64,000 bases of DNA from an uncultured Alistipes sp. (GTDB lineage Bacteria > Bacteroidota > Bacteroidia > Bacteroidales > Rikenellaceae), in contig CALUNL010000003.1 of assembly GCA_944322005.1 (NCBI GenBank), positions 186,001 through 250,000 on the forward strand. The letters are read 5' to 3'. Made by a program: the position numbers and the translations under genes. Of this stretch, positions 1 to 8,201 are shown one piece after another; positions within the stretch are counted from its first letter, which is position 1; the number at the start of each line of letters is the position of its first letter. The notes under the pieces were generated by a model, which did no database searches, had not been told where the DNA came from, and saw only the letters and a list, made by a program, of their open reading frames with translations.

Positions 1-169
1 CGGCAAGAAGACCAAGCTCGACACGGTACACATCGACGTCGAGCCGCAAACGCGCTACATCGTGAAATACGACCTGCAGAATGCCGGCAGCGTGACGGTG
101 AACATAACACTGAATGACGAGACGATCGATTCGATAGTCATTCCGATAGAGACAAACGAAAACGCCTGA
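1..169 (+). CDS. C-terminal end of a DUF4493-type lipoprotein (partial)
   Basis: The reading frame is open from base 2 to a TGA at 167-169, giving 55 residues of a gene that begins outside the window. The end reads as alternating beta strands (TRYIVKYDLQNAGSVTVNI then ETIDSIVIPI). It lines up with the last strands of the DUF4493 domains in the next two genes (QYSDITLIIEYSDKGSIGID; LYTLKFTYSKDAGGSLAIS). I therefore infer a third DUF4493 surface protein, ending right after the domain with no extra C-terminal modules. The next gene starts 27 nt downstream on the same strand, so the two are probably co-transcribed. The N-terminus and any lipobox cannot be seen. Confidence 0.55.
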   Translation, partial: GKKTKLDTVHIDVEPQTRYIVKYDLQNAGSVTVNITLNDETIDSIVIPIETNENA

Positions 170-196
170 AACTAACGAAAACAACAAACAACAGAT

Positions 197-1945
197 ATGA
201 ATATTTCCAGAATCGCGGCAACATTCGCCGTATCGGCAACATTACTGTTGGCTGGGTGCATGAACGAGGATCTCAAGATAGACAACCCGTTGAATACCAA
301 CGGGGCAAAAGGCTATCTCTCGCTGTCGCAGCTCAGCGTAGAGTGCGTCACCGACCATCAGCCGGTAAACGGCGGCGTATCGGATGACGGAGAGGCATTT
401 ATGTCGAGAATGTCCGCAACGACAAGGGCCGAAGTGGATATAAACGATTTCGACTGCTACATACTCGACGCAACCGGCTCGCAGACGATAATGACGTTCA
501 AGTACGGAGAGCGTCCGAGCGAAAGCATCGAGCTCGACAAGGGAAATTACCTCTTCAGAATCATGTCCGGCGAGATTCCGGGCGTGGAGTGGGAAAGCCC
601 GATATACGGAGTTACCGAACCGTTCACGATACTTCGCGACACCACTACGCAGCTGAGCGACCTTGTCTGCACGCTGCAGAACATACAGGTCTCCGTATCG
701 TACTCGGCCGACCTGCTCGCCGCCTTGAGCGAAGACACCACGACAACCATCACCGTGGGCGAAAATTCGATGGTATTCCCGCTCACGGAGTCGCGCTCCG
801 CATATTTCCTCGCGCCGGAACCGACAAATGACATTGCCGTTCTCGTCAAGGGGTCCTACACTCCGGAGGGAAAGGATACCCCGAGCCAGTTCGAAATGAA
901 CGCAACGATCAAGGATGTAAAGCCGGGACAGTACAGCGACATAACCCTCATAATCGAGTACTCCGACAAGGGCAGCATCGGCATCGACGTCTCTATAGAC
1001 GGATGGGTTGCCGACGAAGAGATCGTCTGCGACTTCTCGACGTCGCTCACTGAGGAGATCATCGACGAGAACGAGAACAAGCCTGTCATAACATGGGTAG
1101 ACAACGACATAGACACGCCTGTGACCCTGGGTGCCGACAAGTTCGATGACCGCGGCAACTGTCTTGTAAACTTCTATATCGACATCGAGGCCGAGAATAC
1201 CATATCAGCCCTCAAGGTCGACATCACGTCGACAAGCACGGCATTCATCTCGTCACTCTCGTCGTTCAACATACCGACATCCATCGACATGTGCAATGCC
1301 GGAGATGCGACCAGCACCCTGCGGCTTATGGGATACGCCGTAAACGAGAACGTGACCGGACAGACCAATGTTTCGTACGACCTCACACCGCAGATGAAGC
1401 AGCTGCGCGAGTTTGGAGGCACACACGACTTCAAAATCACCGCAGTCGATGCAAAGGGCGGTACGACGGAGAAGACTCTGTCAATAACCATCCCTTCGGA
1501 ACAGAGCGGCGGTCCGTCGATAGTCTGGACCGGATACGACATCGACCAGCGTTACACGGTAACAGACGGGATGACGGTGGACATAGTGGCCAATGTGCCT
1601 GCGGGAATCAAGTCGTTCGTCGTAACCATCATATCCGACACGCTTACCCCTTCAGAACTGCGCGGAGTAGGTCTGTGCGACCAGCTTGACCTCGTGAACC
1701 CGGAGAACTCGAAGGATTCCGAGAATCCGGACAATACGAATACGAGCGGCATACAGACCGCCCTCGACGGATTCGGATTCCCTACCGGCGACAAGGTGCT
1801 CAACCAGACGAACGTAGGTTTCTCCATTACCGGATTCCTGCCGCTGTTGAGCATAACCGGAGCCGGAGACCACAACTTCGTGATGACCATTGTGGACAAC
1901 GACGGCGTTACAATCGAAAAGACACTCATGCTTCGTACGGAGTAA
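197..1945 (+). CDS. DUF4493 lipoprotein with two tandem Ig-like repeats
   Basis: 582 residues. The N-terminus is a lipoprotein signal peptide with lipobox LLAGC (Cys at about residue 21) followed by M-N-E-D, an acidic stretch of the kind that exports Bacteroidetes lipoproteins to the cell surface. Residues about 40-285 resemble DUF4493, a beta-rich domain of surface lipoproteins with no proven activity. Residues 296-439 and 440-582 are two copies of one beta-sandwich-like module. Both open with P-x-I-x-W...DID, share a central NQTNV/GQTNV motif and close with G-x-H-x-F...VD...G-x-T-x-EKTL. No catalytic motif is visible. It sits between another DUF4493 fragment and a DUF4493-PCMD gene 14 nt downstream. 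A structural or ligand-binding surface protein is my inference. Confidence 0.75.
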   Translation: MNISRIAATFAVSATLLLAGCMNEDLKIDNPLNTNGAKGYLSLSQLSVECVTDHQPVNGGVSDDGEAFMSRMSATTRAEVDINDFDCYILDATGSQTIMTFKYGERPSESIELDKGNYLFRIMSGEIPGVEWESPIYGVTEPFTILRDTTTQLSDLVCTLQNIQVSVSYSADLLAALSEDTTTTITVGENSMVFPLTESRSAYFLAPEPTNDIAVLVKGSYTPEGKDTPSQFEMNATIKDVKPGQYSDITLIIEYSDKGSIGIDVSIDGWVADEEIVCDFSTSLTEEIIDENENKPVITWVDNDIDTPVTLGADKFDDRGNCLVNFYIDIEAENTISALKVDITSTSTAFISSLSSFNIPTSIDMCNAGDATSTLRLMGYAVNENVTGQTNVSYDLTPQMKQLREFGGTHDFKITAVDAKGGTTEKTLSITIPSEQSGGPSIVWTGYDIDQRYTVTDGMTVDIVANVPAGIKSFVVTIISDTLTPSELRGVGLCDQLDLVNPENSKDSENPDNTNTSGIQTALDGFGFPTGDKVLNQTNVGFSITGFLPLLSITGAGDHNFVMTIVDNDGVTIEKTLMLRTE

Positions 1946-1959
1946 AAAATTGACAAGAC

Positions 1960-4044
1960 ATGATTAACAGAACTATAAGGCTATACATCACCTGCGCATT
2001 CTGCCTGCTCGCAGCCGTATCCTGCACCAAGACGGAGGAAGAGCAGCTCCCTGCCATGGGAGAGGGAGAAGGCGTGCTTGCCATGAGCATGAACATACGT
2101 TCGGAAGGTTCGGCCGGAGACGCCGGAACGGAACCGTTCACAATGCGCATATACAAATATTCGAACAACGGTGACGGAACACGCGACAAGGGACTGGTTC
2201 GCAAGTACACGTCACAGGCCGAGGTCCCGCAATACATATGGCTCCTCGAAGGCGACTACTGCGTGAACGTGCAGGTAGGCGAAAGTGTCGACGCCTCTTT
2301 CGACCAGAAATATTATGTCGGAGAGGAGGACTTCCAGATCATACCTCAAAAGATCGCGGAAATAGATCTCGAATGCACGATGCAGAACATCCCGGTGGCA
2401 GTCGAGTTCGACTCCACGGTCGAGGAGAAACTGACCGGATACAGGGCCTTGGTCTATGTGGCCGACGAACCGGACCTGCAGGCAGCGGAATCAGGCACCG
2501 TATCGGCACTCGAATACGACTCTCCGAAGACCGGTTATTTCATGATGCCGGAAGGACATACGACCATATGCTGGAACTTCGAAGCAACGAATTCCGAACA
2601 GAGTCCCGTATCGCTTGAGGGAAAAATCGAGGATGTCAAGCCGATGACGCTATACACGCTCAAGTTCACATACTCGAAGGATGCCGGCGGCAGCCTCGCC
2701 ATCTCGGCAACCGTAGACACCTCGGTTGACCACCGCGACGACATAATATCGTTCAGTCCGGATCCGGTCGTCAAGGGAGACGGCTTCGACATGAAGGAGA
2801 GCCACAACTACGTCGACGGGGAGCGCACATACGTAATCACCGCACTGGACATCATATCTAAATTGAGCCTTACGGACGAAAATGCGGTATGGGATCTGCT
2901 TTCCGACAACCATCCGGGCATAAACGTAACGGAGGTCTCGGGCAAGGAGTATCGTGTAACGCTTACGGCAGAGTATTTCAACTCACTCAGCGGAGGAAGC
3001 CATGACCTCGTATTCAACATAAGCGATGCCAACGGTGGAAACGGCTATGCAGCCGTCACATACGGCGTGCAGGGCGCAATGCCGGCATCCGCAGACGACT
3101 GTGACCTGTGGAACAACGCGGGAACATTCACGGCTACCGTATTCGGCTCGCCGGCCGAGAAGGTCGAGATAGGCTACCGCGAAGCAGATGGCGAATGGAC
3201 TATGACCGAAGCATCGCCTATTGCGGAGAACACCTATTCGGCCGAGGTTTCCGGCATAAGTGCAGGCAGGACATACGAATACGCCCTGTTCATCGGTTCG
3301 GTACAGACGGGACGGTCCAAATCCATAAAGACAGCTGAAGGCGCACAGATTCCGGGTGCCGGATTCGAGAACTGGATGCAGTCCGGAGCCGCATGGTATC
3401 CGTTCTCGAGCTTTGCAGAGGCATTCTGGGGAACAGGTAATCCGGGAGCCACAACGCTGGGAGCCGACTACAACCTGACCATATCGTCGAGCGACGTACG
3501 TCCGGGATCGAGCGGAAGCAGCAGCGCATACATGAAATCCAACTTCCCGTCCATGGTGGGAATCGGAAAATTCGCTGCCGGAAACATATTCGTCGGAGAA
3601 TTTGCAGGAACGCAGGGTACAAACGGTCTGGTGGACTTCGGACGTCCGTTCGAGTTCACGGCAAGACCGACCGGGCTCAAGTTCTGGTACAAGAGCAACT
3701 GCGGTGTCATAAACAAGACCGGAAACATCTCTGCCAGCGGCAACGACATGACGAAGATATTCGTATGCCTGTGCAACTGGAGTGCTCCGCATCGTGTCGA
3801 CACCTCCAACAGCGGGACCTTCTTCGATCCTGTCAATGCCGAAGGCGTCATTGCATACGCAGTGCTTGAAAGCACGGAGTCGGTACCGGACTGGACGGAA
3901 AAGACGCTGACGCTTACATACAAGGACAACGAGACCAAGCCTAATTATCTGGTTGTTACATTCACTTGCAGCGGCTACGGAGACTACTTCACCGGAAGCA
4001 CCGATTCGTGGATGTATGTTGATGATGTAGAACTTACATACTGA
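1960..4044 (+). CDS. DUF4493-PCMD surface lipoprotein
   Basis: 694 residues. The signal peptide ends in AAVSC and the Cys is followed by T-K-T-E-E-E, again a lipoprotein surface-export-like signal. Modules in order: DUF4493 at about 36-275; an Ig-like region at about 280-395 whose end (GGSHDLVFNISDANGG) resembles the repeats of the previous gene; an fn3-like module at about 395-460; and a PCMD domain (putative carbohydrate metabolism domain) at about 464-694. The PCMD carries FENW, WGTGNPGA, FGRPFEF and a terminal GDYFTGSTDSWMYVDD. The PCMD name is historical and no enzyme activity is established. The ATG lies 14 nt after the preceding stop, and a beta-barrel-like gene begins 2 nt after this one, which indicates a single operon. 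Confidence 0.8.
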   Translation: MINRTIRLYITCAFCLLAAVSCTKTEEEQLPAMGEGEGVLAMSMNIRSEGSAGDAGTEPFTMRIYKYSNNGDGTRDKGLVRKYTSQAEVPQYIWLLEGDYCVNVQVGESVDASFDQKYYVGEEDFQIIPQKIAEIDLECTMQNIPVAVEFDSTVEEKLTGYRALVYVADEPDLQAAESGTVSALEYDSPKTGYFMMPEGHTTICWNFEATNSEQSPVSLEGKIEDVKPMTLYTLKFTYSKDAGGSLAISATVDTSVDHRDDIISFSPDPVVKGDGFDMKESHNYVDGERTYVITALDIISKLSLTDENAVWDLLSDNHPGINVTEVSGKEYRVTLTAEYFNSLSGGSHDLVFNISDANGGNGYAAVTYGVQGAMPASADDCDLWNNAGTFTATVFGSPAEKVEIGYREADGEWTMTEASPIAENTYSAEVSGISAGRTYEYALFIGSVQTGRSKSIKTAEGAQIPGAGFENWMQSGAAWYPFSSFAEAFWGTGNPGATTLGADYNLTISSSDVRPGSSGSSSAYMKSNFPSMVGIGKFAAGNIFVGEFAGTQGTNGLVDFGRPFEFTARPTGLKFWYKSNCGVINKTGNISASGNDMTKIFVCLCNWSAPHRVDTSNSGTFFDPVNAEGVIAYAVLESTESVPDWTEKTLTLTYKDNETKPNYLVVTFTCSGYGDYFTGSTDSWMYVDDVELTY

Positions 4045-4046
4045 CA

Positions 4047-4877
4047 ATGTACTTCAGAAGAATCATACTTACGGCTTCGCTCACAATCGCCGCATTGTGC
4101 ACGTCCGCGCAGGAAAACAGGACCGAACAGGAGGTGATCGCTTCGCCTGCGATAGTCAGGCAGAGCATCGATTCGATGAGCATGAGCCGGAATGAGATGC
4201 GCAAACGCAGAGGCATATCGAACCTGAAAACGCATATCGTTCCCGCAGGTCAATGGGTATTCGGAGGAACACTCTCCTACTCGACCCACTCGAACGACAG
4301 CTACAAACTGCTTGTGGTGGAGAACATAAACTCCGACGGCTATACGTTCAAGATCAGCCCGCTCATCGGATACTCGATACTGCCGAACTCGATAATAGGA
4401 GTGAAGTTCGCTTATTCGCGCACCTTCATGGAGATAGACAACGCCAACGTAAATCTCGGCGAAGGTGACGGAGCGCTCAATTTTGGTGTGGACTATTACT
4501 ATGCCCTCAAACATTCGTACGACATAGTCGCCATATGGCGCCAGTACATACCTCTCGGAAGGCACAACAAGAGGTTCGCTCTTTTCAGCGAATTCCAGTT
4601 GGCCATGGGAGGCTCGCAGTCCAAATATGCCGAAGGCGCTCCGATCAAGGGAACATATTCACGCGGGTTCAACATGTCACTCGGCGTAAACCCGGGAATC
4701 GTGGCATTCCTGACCAACAATATGGCCGTGGAGGTCAATGTCGGCGTACTCGGTATCAACTACTCAAGCAACCGTCAGGTACACAATCAGGTATCGTCGG
4801 GTGAGACAAGTACCAGTCTGATGAATTTCAGCATCAACCTGTTCTCTGTCGGACTGGGCGTAGCATTTTATCTGTGA
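4047..4877 (+). CDS. Outer-membrane beta-barrel-like protein, copy 1
   Basis: 276 residues with a Sec signal peptide (basic MYFRR, hydrophobic ILTASLTIAAL, then CTSAQE). The mature part alternates amphipathic strands rich in Gly, Tyr and Phe (FGGTLSYSTHS; IIGVKFAYSRTF; VNPGIVAFLTNNMAVEVNVG; FSVGLGVAFYL) and ends in a hydrophobic/aromatic strand, as small outer-membrane barrels do. It resembles the next gene in strand order and in shared motifs such as FxPGVxxxxxNxxxxxxxG. It starts 2 nt after the PCMD lipoprotein gene. A channel, or an outer-membrane anchor or assembly partner for the neighbouring lipoproteins, is possible, but this rests on context only. Confidence 0.65.
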   Translation: MYFRRIILTASLTIAALCTSAQENRTEQEVIASPAIVRQSIDSMSMSRNEMRKRRGISNLKTHIVPAGQWVFGGTLSYSTHSNDSYKLLVVENINSDGYTFKISPLIGYSILPNSIIGVKFAYSRTFMEIDNANVNLGEGDGALNFGVDYYYALKHSYDIVAIWRQYIPLGRHNKRFALFSEFQLAMGGSQSKYAEGAPIKGTYSRGFNMSLGVNPGIVAFLTNNMAVEVNVGVLGINYSSNRQVHNQVSSGETSTSLMNFSINLFSVGLGVAFYL

Positions 4878-4882
4878 CGAAG

Positions 4883-5779
4883 ATGACGAATACGAAAAAG
4901 GCAATAACGGTTTTGCTGGCGGGTCTGGTCATGGTCTCGTCGGCCTTCGCACAGGATGCGACGGAGGGCTTTGTTGCAGAGACGGCCGCAACGACTGAAA
5001 CAATGTCTCCTGTGGTGCTGCAGAACGACTCCTCCGCAATAAAGCGCAAGCGGGTTACGTTCAAACGAAACCGCATCGACCGGGAGATAAACAAGAACAA
5101 GTTCGTCTACAAGGGCGAAACGATATTGGGAATAACGGCATCATACGGAACGATTTCGAGCGAGGACAGCGATCTGGCCCTTATACTCGACAAAATCAAC
5201 CTGAAGGGTTCGATAGTTTCGGTAAAGCCGCATGCTGGATACTGCTATCGGGACAACTTGTGCGTCGGTGTCAGACTCGGATATTCGCATATGTTCGGAG
5301 ATCTCGGCAATCTGACTCTCGACCTCGGAGAGACCAACGACATAGCCGTCTCTATAGGCAACATGCGATATATGGGCAACACGTACACTGTCGGCGTATA
5401 CCACCGCATGTACATGGCTCTCGATCCGCGCGGAAGGTTCGGTGTTTTCGGGGAACTTGAGCTTTCGGGTTCCGTCGGCCGCACGGAGTTCGGTTACAAA
5501 TCGGGAGAGACCTGGGAGTCGAGCGTCTCGGATATATACAAATGCGATTTCTCGTTCAATCCGGGAGTAGCCGTATATATCTTCCCGAATGTCTGCGGCT
5601 CGATATCGTTCGGACTCGGAGGTTTGAGATTCGTACACACCCGCCAGTATGACGAAAACAACAACCTCTCCGGCAAACGCAACTATTCGAAGATGCGTTT
5701 CCGACTGAACCTTGCCGACATAAACGTCGGTGTGACGATACACCTGTGGAACAAGAAAAAGGATGCGGCACTGAAATAA
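4883..5779 (+). CDS. Outer-membrane beta-barrel-like protein, copy 2
   Basis: 298 residues from the ATG at 4883. A GTG at 4874 overlaps the upstream stop and would add three residues; I prefer the ATG because it gives a normal signal peptide (KKAITVLLAGLVMVSSAFAQ). A variable, Lys/Arg-rich linker precedes barrel-type strands (GITASYGTIS; GVRLGYSHMFG; VGVYHRMYMAL; CDFSFNPGVAVYIFPNVCGS; NVGVTIHLW). It is a paralogue of the preceding gene, so the pair likely arose by tandem duplication. Four nt separate its stop from the next lipoprotein gene. Function unknown. Confidence 0.62.
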   Translation: MTNTKKAITVLLAGLVMVSSAFAQDATEGFVAETAATTETMSPVVLQNDSSAIKRKRVTFKRNRIDREINKNKFVYKGETILGITASYGTISSEDSDLALILDKINLKGSIVSVKPHAGYCYRDNLCVGVRLGYSHMFGDLGNLTLDLGETNDIAVSIGNMRYMGNTYTVGVYHRMYMALDPRGRFGVFGELELSGSVGRTEFGYKSGETWESSVSDIYKCDFSFNPGVAVYIFPNVCGSISFGLGGLRFVHTRQYDENNNLSGKRNYSKMRFRLNLADINVGVTIHLWNKKKDAALK

Positions 5780-5783
5780 AGCG

Positions 5784-7397
5784 ATGAAAAAATTAGCGAT
5801 AATACTGGTTTCGGCATTCACGATGTTCTCATGCATCGAGAACGACATTCCGTATCCGGTCGTTGAGCTCGACATAACCTCCCTGTCGGCAAACGGCACC
5901 TCCGGAGAGTGTGTCATCGACCGGCTGAACCGTACAGTGAATATTCCGCTGGCTGAGAACACGGATATACGCAATGTGGAGATAACCGGAATCACATACA
6001 CGGAAGGTGCTCTGATATCCGACAACCTGGTCGGCCGCCACGACATGAGATATCCTATATACGTCACTCTGTCGATGTACCAGGAGTACGAGTGGAAGAT
6101 TACGGCCACACAGACCATAGACAGGCAATTCACCGTCATAGGACAGATCGGCAACACCGAATGGGATGTCAAGCGCAACACCGCAAAAGTCTACCGGCGC
6201 TCGGATTACGGTCTGGATACGGTAACCGTAACCAACCTGCGGTTCGGTCCGGCTCCGGAATATTCGTATCCCAATGCTTCGGAATTCCGCAACTTCGACA
6301 ATACCGAACATACGCTCACGGCCACCGTCGAGAGTTTCGGCCGCAGGGAGATATGGCGGCTTACGGTGGAGCCGAAGGAGATTGAGGTCGACCTGACACG
6401 GGCAGTGGCCGGATCAAAGGTGATATGGCTGCGTGCGATAGGTGTCGACGGAGCTGAGACGGGATTCCGCTACCGCAAAAAGGGCGAGAGCGACTGGATG
6501 GAGGCCGAAGCCGGATGGTACACGTCGACGGGAGGCATAATCGAGGCGACATTGCGGCATCTCGATCCGGAAACGGAATATGAGGTGATTGCATATGCCG
6601 TATCGGATGACGGCACCAAGGAGTCGGAAGCCCGCTCCGTGACCACGGGTGAGCTGTTCATGCTGCCGAACTCGAGCTTCGAGGACTGGACCATTACAAA
6701 CGACGTATACTACCCTTATGCATCGGCCGATGAAGCCTGGTGGGGAACCGGAAACCCTGCGTCGAAGGCGGCCGGAATAAACCTGACAACGCCTTTCAGC
6801 GGAACGCTGCATCCGGGAGCCTCCGGACGATGCGCACAGTTGTGGTCGCAGAAGGCAAGCATAATGGGAATAGGCAAATTCGCCGCTGGAAACTGCTTCG
6901 CCGGAGAGTTCGGTGAAATAAAGGGTACAAACGGACTCGTAAGATTCGGACGCCCGTACACGCAGCGTCCGACAGCGTTCAAGGGATGGGTGAAGTACCA
7001 GCAGGGAACCATCAACTGTGTCCCTGCGGGAGGCACCAACGGCAAGACTCCGGGCGAGGGCGAACCCGATTCGGGAATAATATACGTTGCACTCGGCGAC
7101 TGGGACTATACCGTGTACGGAGGAACCGCAGAGTGCCCGTATCTGGTGGACACGCGCGACGAGTCGACATTCTTCACTCCGAACAACGAGGGCATTATCG
7201 CATACGGCGAAATCCGATACGACGCATCGTGCGACTGGACAGAGTTTTCCATACCGCTCGAATACCGTTCGTTCGACCGCACGCCTACACACATAATCAT
7301 CGTCTGCACGAGTTCGCGCTATGGCGACTACTTCGTCGGCAGCTCCGATTCCATAATGTGGATAGACGATTTCGAGCTGGTGTACGACTACGAATAA
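5784..7397 (+). CDS. PCMD-domain surface lipoprotein
   Basis: 537 residues. Signal peptide with lipobox FSC, then I-E-N-D: an acidic surface-export-like signal. It lacks a DUF4493 domain. Residues about 25-205 hold beta-rich modules, about 210-292 an fn3-like module (GFRYRKKGESDW...DPETEYEVIAYAV) and about 293-537 a PCMD domain. The PCMD carries FEDW, WGTGNPAS, FGRPY and SRYGDYFVGSSDS...WIDD, matching the PCMD of the gene at 1960-4044 nearly motif for motif. It ends the cluster: a strong inverted repeat follows at 7419-7457. Likely surface-exposed; substrate or partner unknown. Confidence 0.78.
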   Translation: MKKLAIILVSAFTMFSCIENDIPYPVVELDITSLSANGTSGECVIDRLNRTVNIPLAENTDIRNVEITGITYTEGALISDNLVGRHDMRYPIYVTLSMYQEYEWKITATQTIDRQFTVIGQIGNTEWDVKRNTAKVYRRSDYGLDTVTVTNLRFGPAPEYSYPNASEFRNFDNTEHTLTATVESFGRREIWRLTVEPKEIEVDLTRAVAGSKVIWLRAIGVDGAETGFRYRKKGESDWMEAEAGWYTSTGGIIEATLRHLDPETEYEVIAYAVSDDGTKESEARSVTTGELFMLPNSSFEDWTITNDVYYPYASADEAWWGTGNPASKAAGINLTTPFSGTLHPGASGRCAQLWSQKASIMGIGKFAAGNCFAGEFGEIKGTNGLVRFGRPYTQRPTAFKGWVKYQQGTINCVPAGGTNGKTPGEGEPDSGIIYVALGDWDYTVYGGTAECPYLVDTRDESTFFTPNNEGIIAYGEIRYDASCDWTEFSIPLEYRSFDRTPTHIIIVCTSSRYGDYFVGSSDSIMWIDDFELVYDYE

Positions 7398-7418
7398 AGG
7401 AGTATGACTGAGATAAAG

Positions 7419-7457
7419 AGCGAAGCGTCTGGACCCGACCGGTTCAGACGCTTCGCT
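7419..7457. terminator. Bidirectional hairpin terminator between convergent genes
   Basis: A perfect 13-bp inverted repeat (7419-7431 with 7445-7457) around a 13-nt loop lies between the convergent PCMD lipoprotein and methyltransferase genes. The T-rich run is better on the minus-strand side (CTCTTTATCTC), so it probably ends the minus-strand operon and may also stop plus-strand transcription. Confidence 0.65.
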
Positions 7458-7482
7458 TATGTTATCCGGCTTTCACCACGCA

Positions 7483-8199
7483 TCATCTGCCTATGATGAA
7501 TATCGTCGGGCGTTTGTTTATATCGGGAATACCTGCTTTCCTCCACTCCCCCACCGATGCGGTCCGTATGTACTCGTTAGGGGATGTCACATCCGTTGCG
7601 ACACACAGCCTCGTTGTCGGAGCGCAGGTCTTGAGAATCTGCTCCATGAACTTTACGTTACGGTACGGCGCCTCTATGACGGCCTGCGGCTGACGCTCCG
7701 CAAGCGCCCTCGACTCGAGACGCTTGAGCGTGCGCGAGCGGTCCGGTTCGCGTACGGGCACATACCCATTGAAGGCGAATGTCTGCCCGCCGAGACCCGA
7801 AGCCATTACCGCCATCAGGATTGACGACGGGCCCACGAGAGGAACGACCCGTATGCCGTGACGGTGGCACGCCTCGACGACAAGCTGTCCCGGGTCGGCC
7901 ACGGCAGGACATCCGGCCTCGGATATCACACCCGCGCTGCGTCCGTGCAGCAGAGGCTCGACCATGCGTTCCACCTCCGCTCCCGGCTGCGTATGCTCGT
8001 CAAGACGGACGAACGTCATCGAATCAATGGGTTTCGAAACCCCGTACCTTGACAGGAACCTACGTGCCGAACGCTCGTCCTCCACGATGAAGTAGTCGAG
8101 CGAGTCTACCGCCGCCCTGTTGCCGGCAGGAAGCACGGCATCGGCCGGAGTCGCATCCGAAATGGGACATGGTATCAGATAGAGCGTTCCGAGTGCCAT
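7483..8199 (-). CDS. rsmI: RsmI-like SAM-dependent methyltransferase (tetrapyrrole methylase fold)
   Basis: 238 residues from the ATG at 8199. The frame stays open further upstream, but that part overlaps the coding sequence of murF-alr. The gene belongs to the tetrapyrrole methylase superfamily: EAGCPAVADPG matches the RsmI S(D/E)AG-x-P-x-x-DPG loop, and PLVGPSSILMAVMASGL is the SAM-pocket segment. RsmI 2'-O-methylates C1402 of 16S rRNA. This protein is shorter than E. coli RsmI (286 residues) and its N-terminus (GTLYLIPCPI) is divergent, so it is the compact Bacteroidetes version and its exact target is not certain. Its ATG lies 2 nt after the murF-alr stop, indicating translational coupling. 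Confidence 0.8.
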   Translation of the reverse strand: MALGTLYLIPCPISDATPADAVLPAGNRAAVDSLDYFIVEDERSARRFLSRYGVSKPIDSMTFVRLDEHTQPGAEVERMVEPLLHGRSAGVISEAGCPAVADPGQLVVEACHRHGIRVVPLVGPSSILMAVMASGLGGQTFAFNGYVPVREPDRSRTLKRLESRALAERQPQAVIEAPYRNVKFMEQILKTCAPTTRLCVATDVTSPNEYIRTASVGEWRKAGIPDINKRPTIFIIGR

Positions 8200-8201
8200 A
8201 A

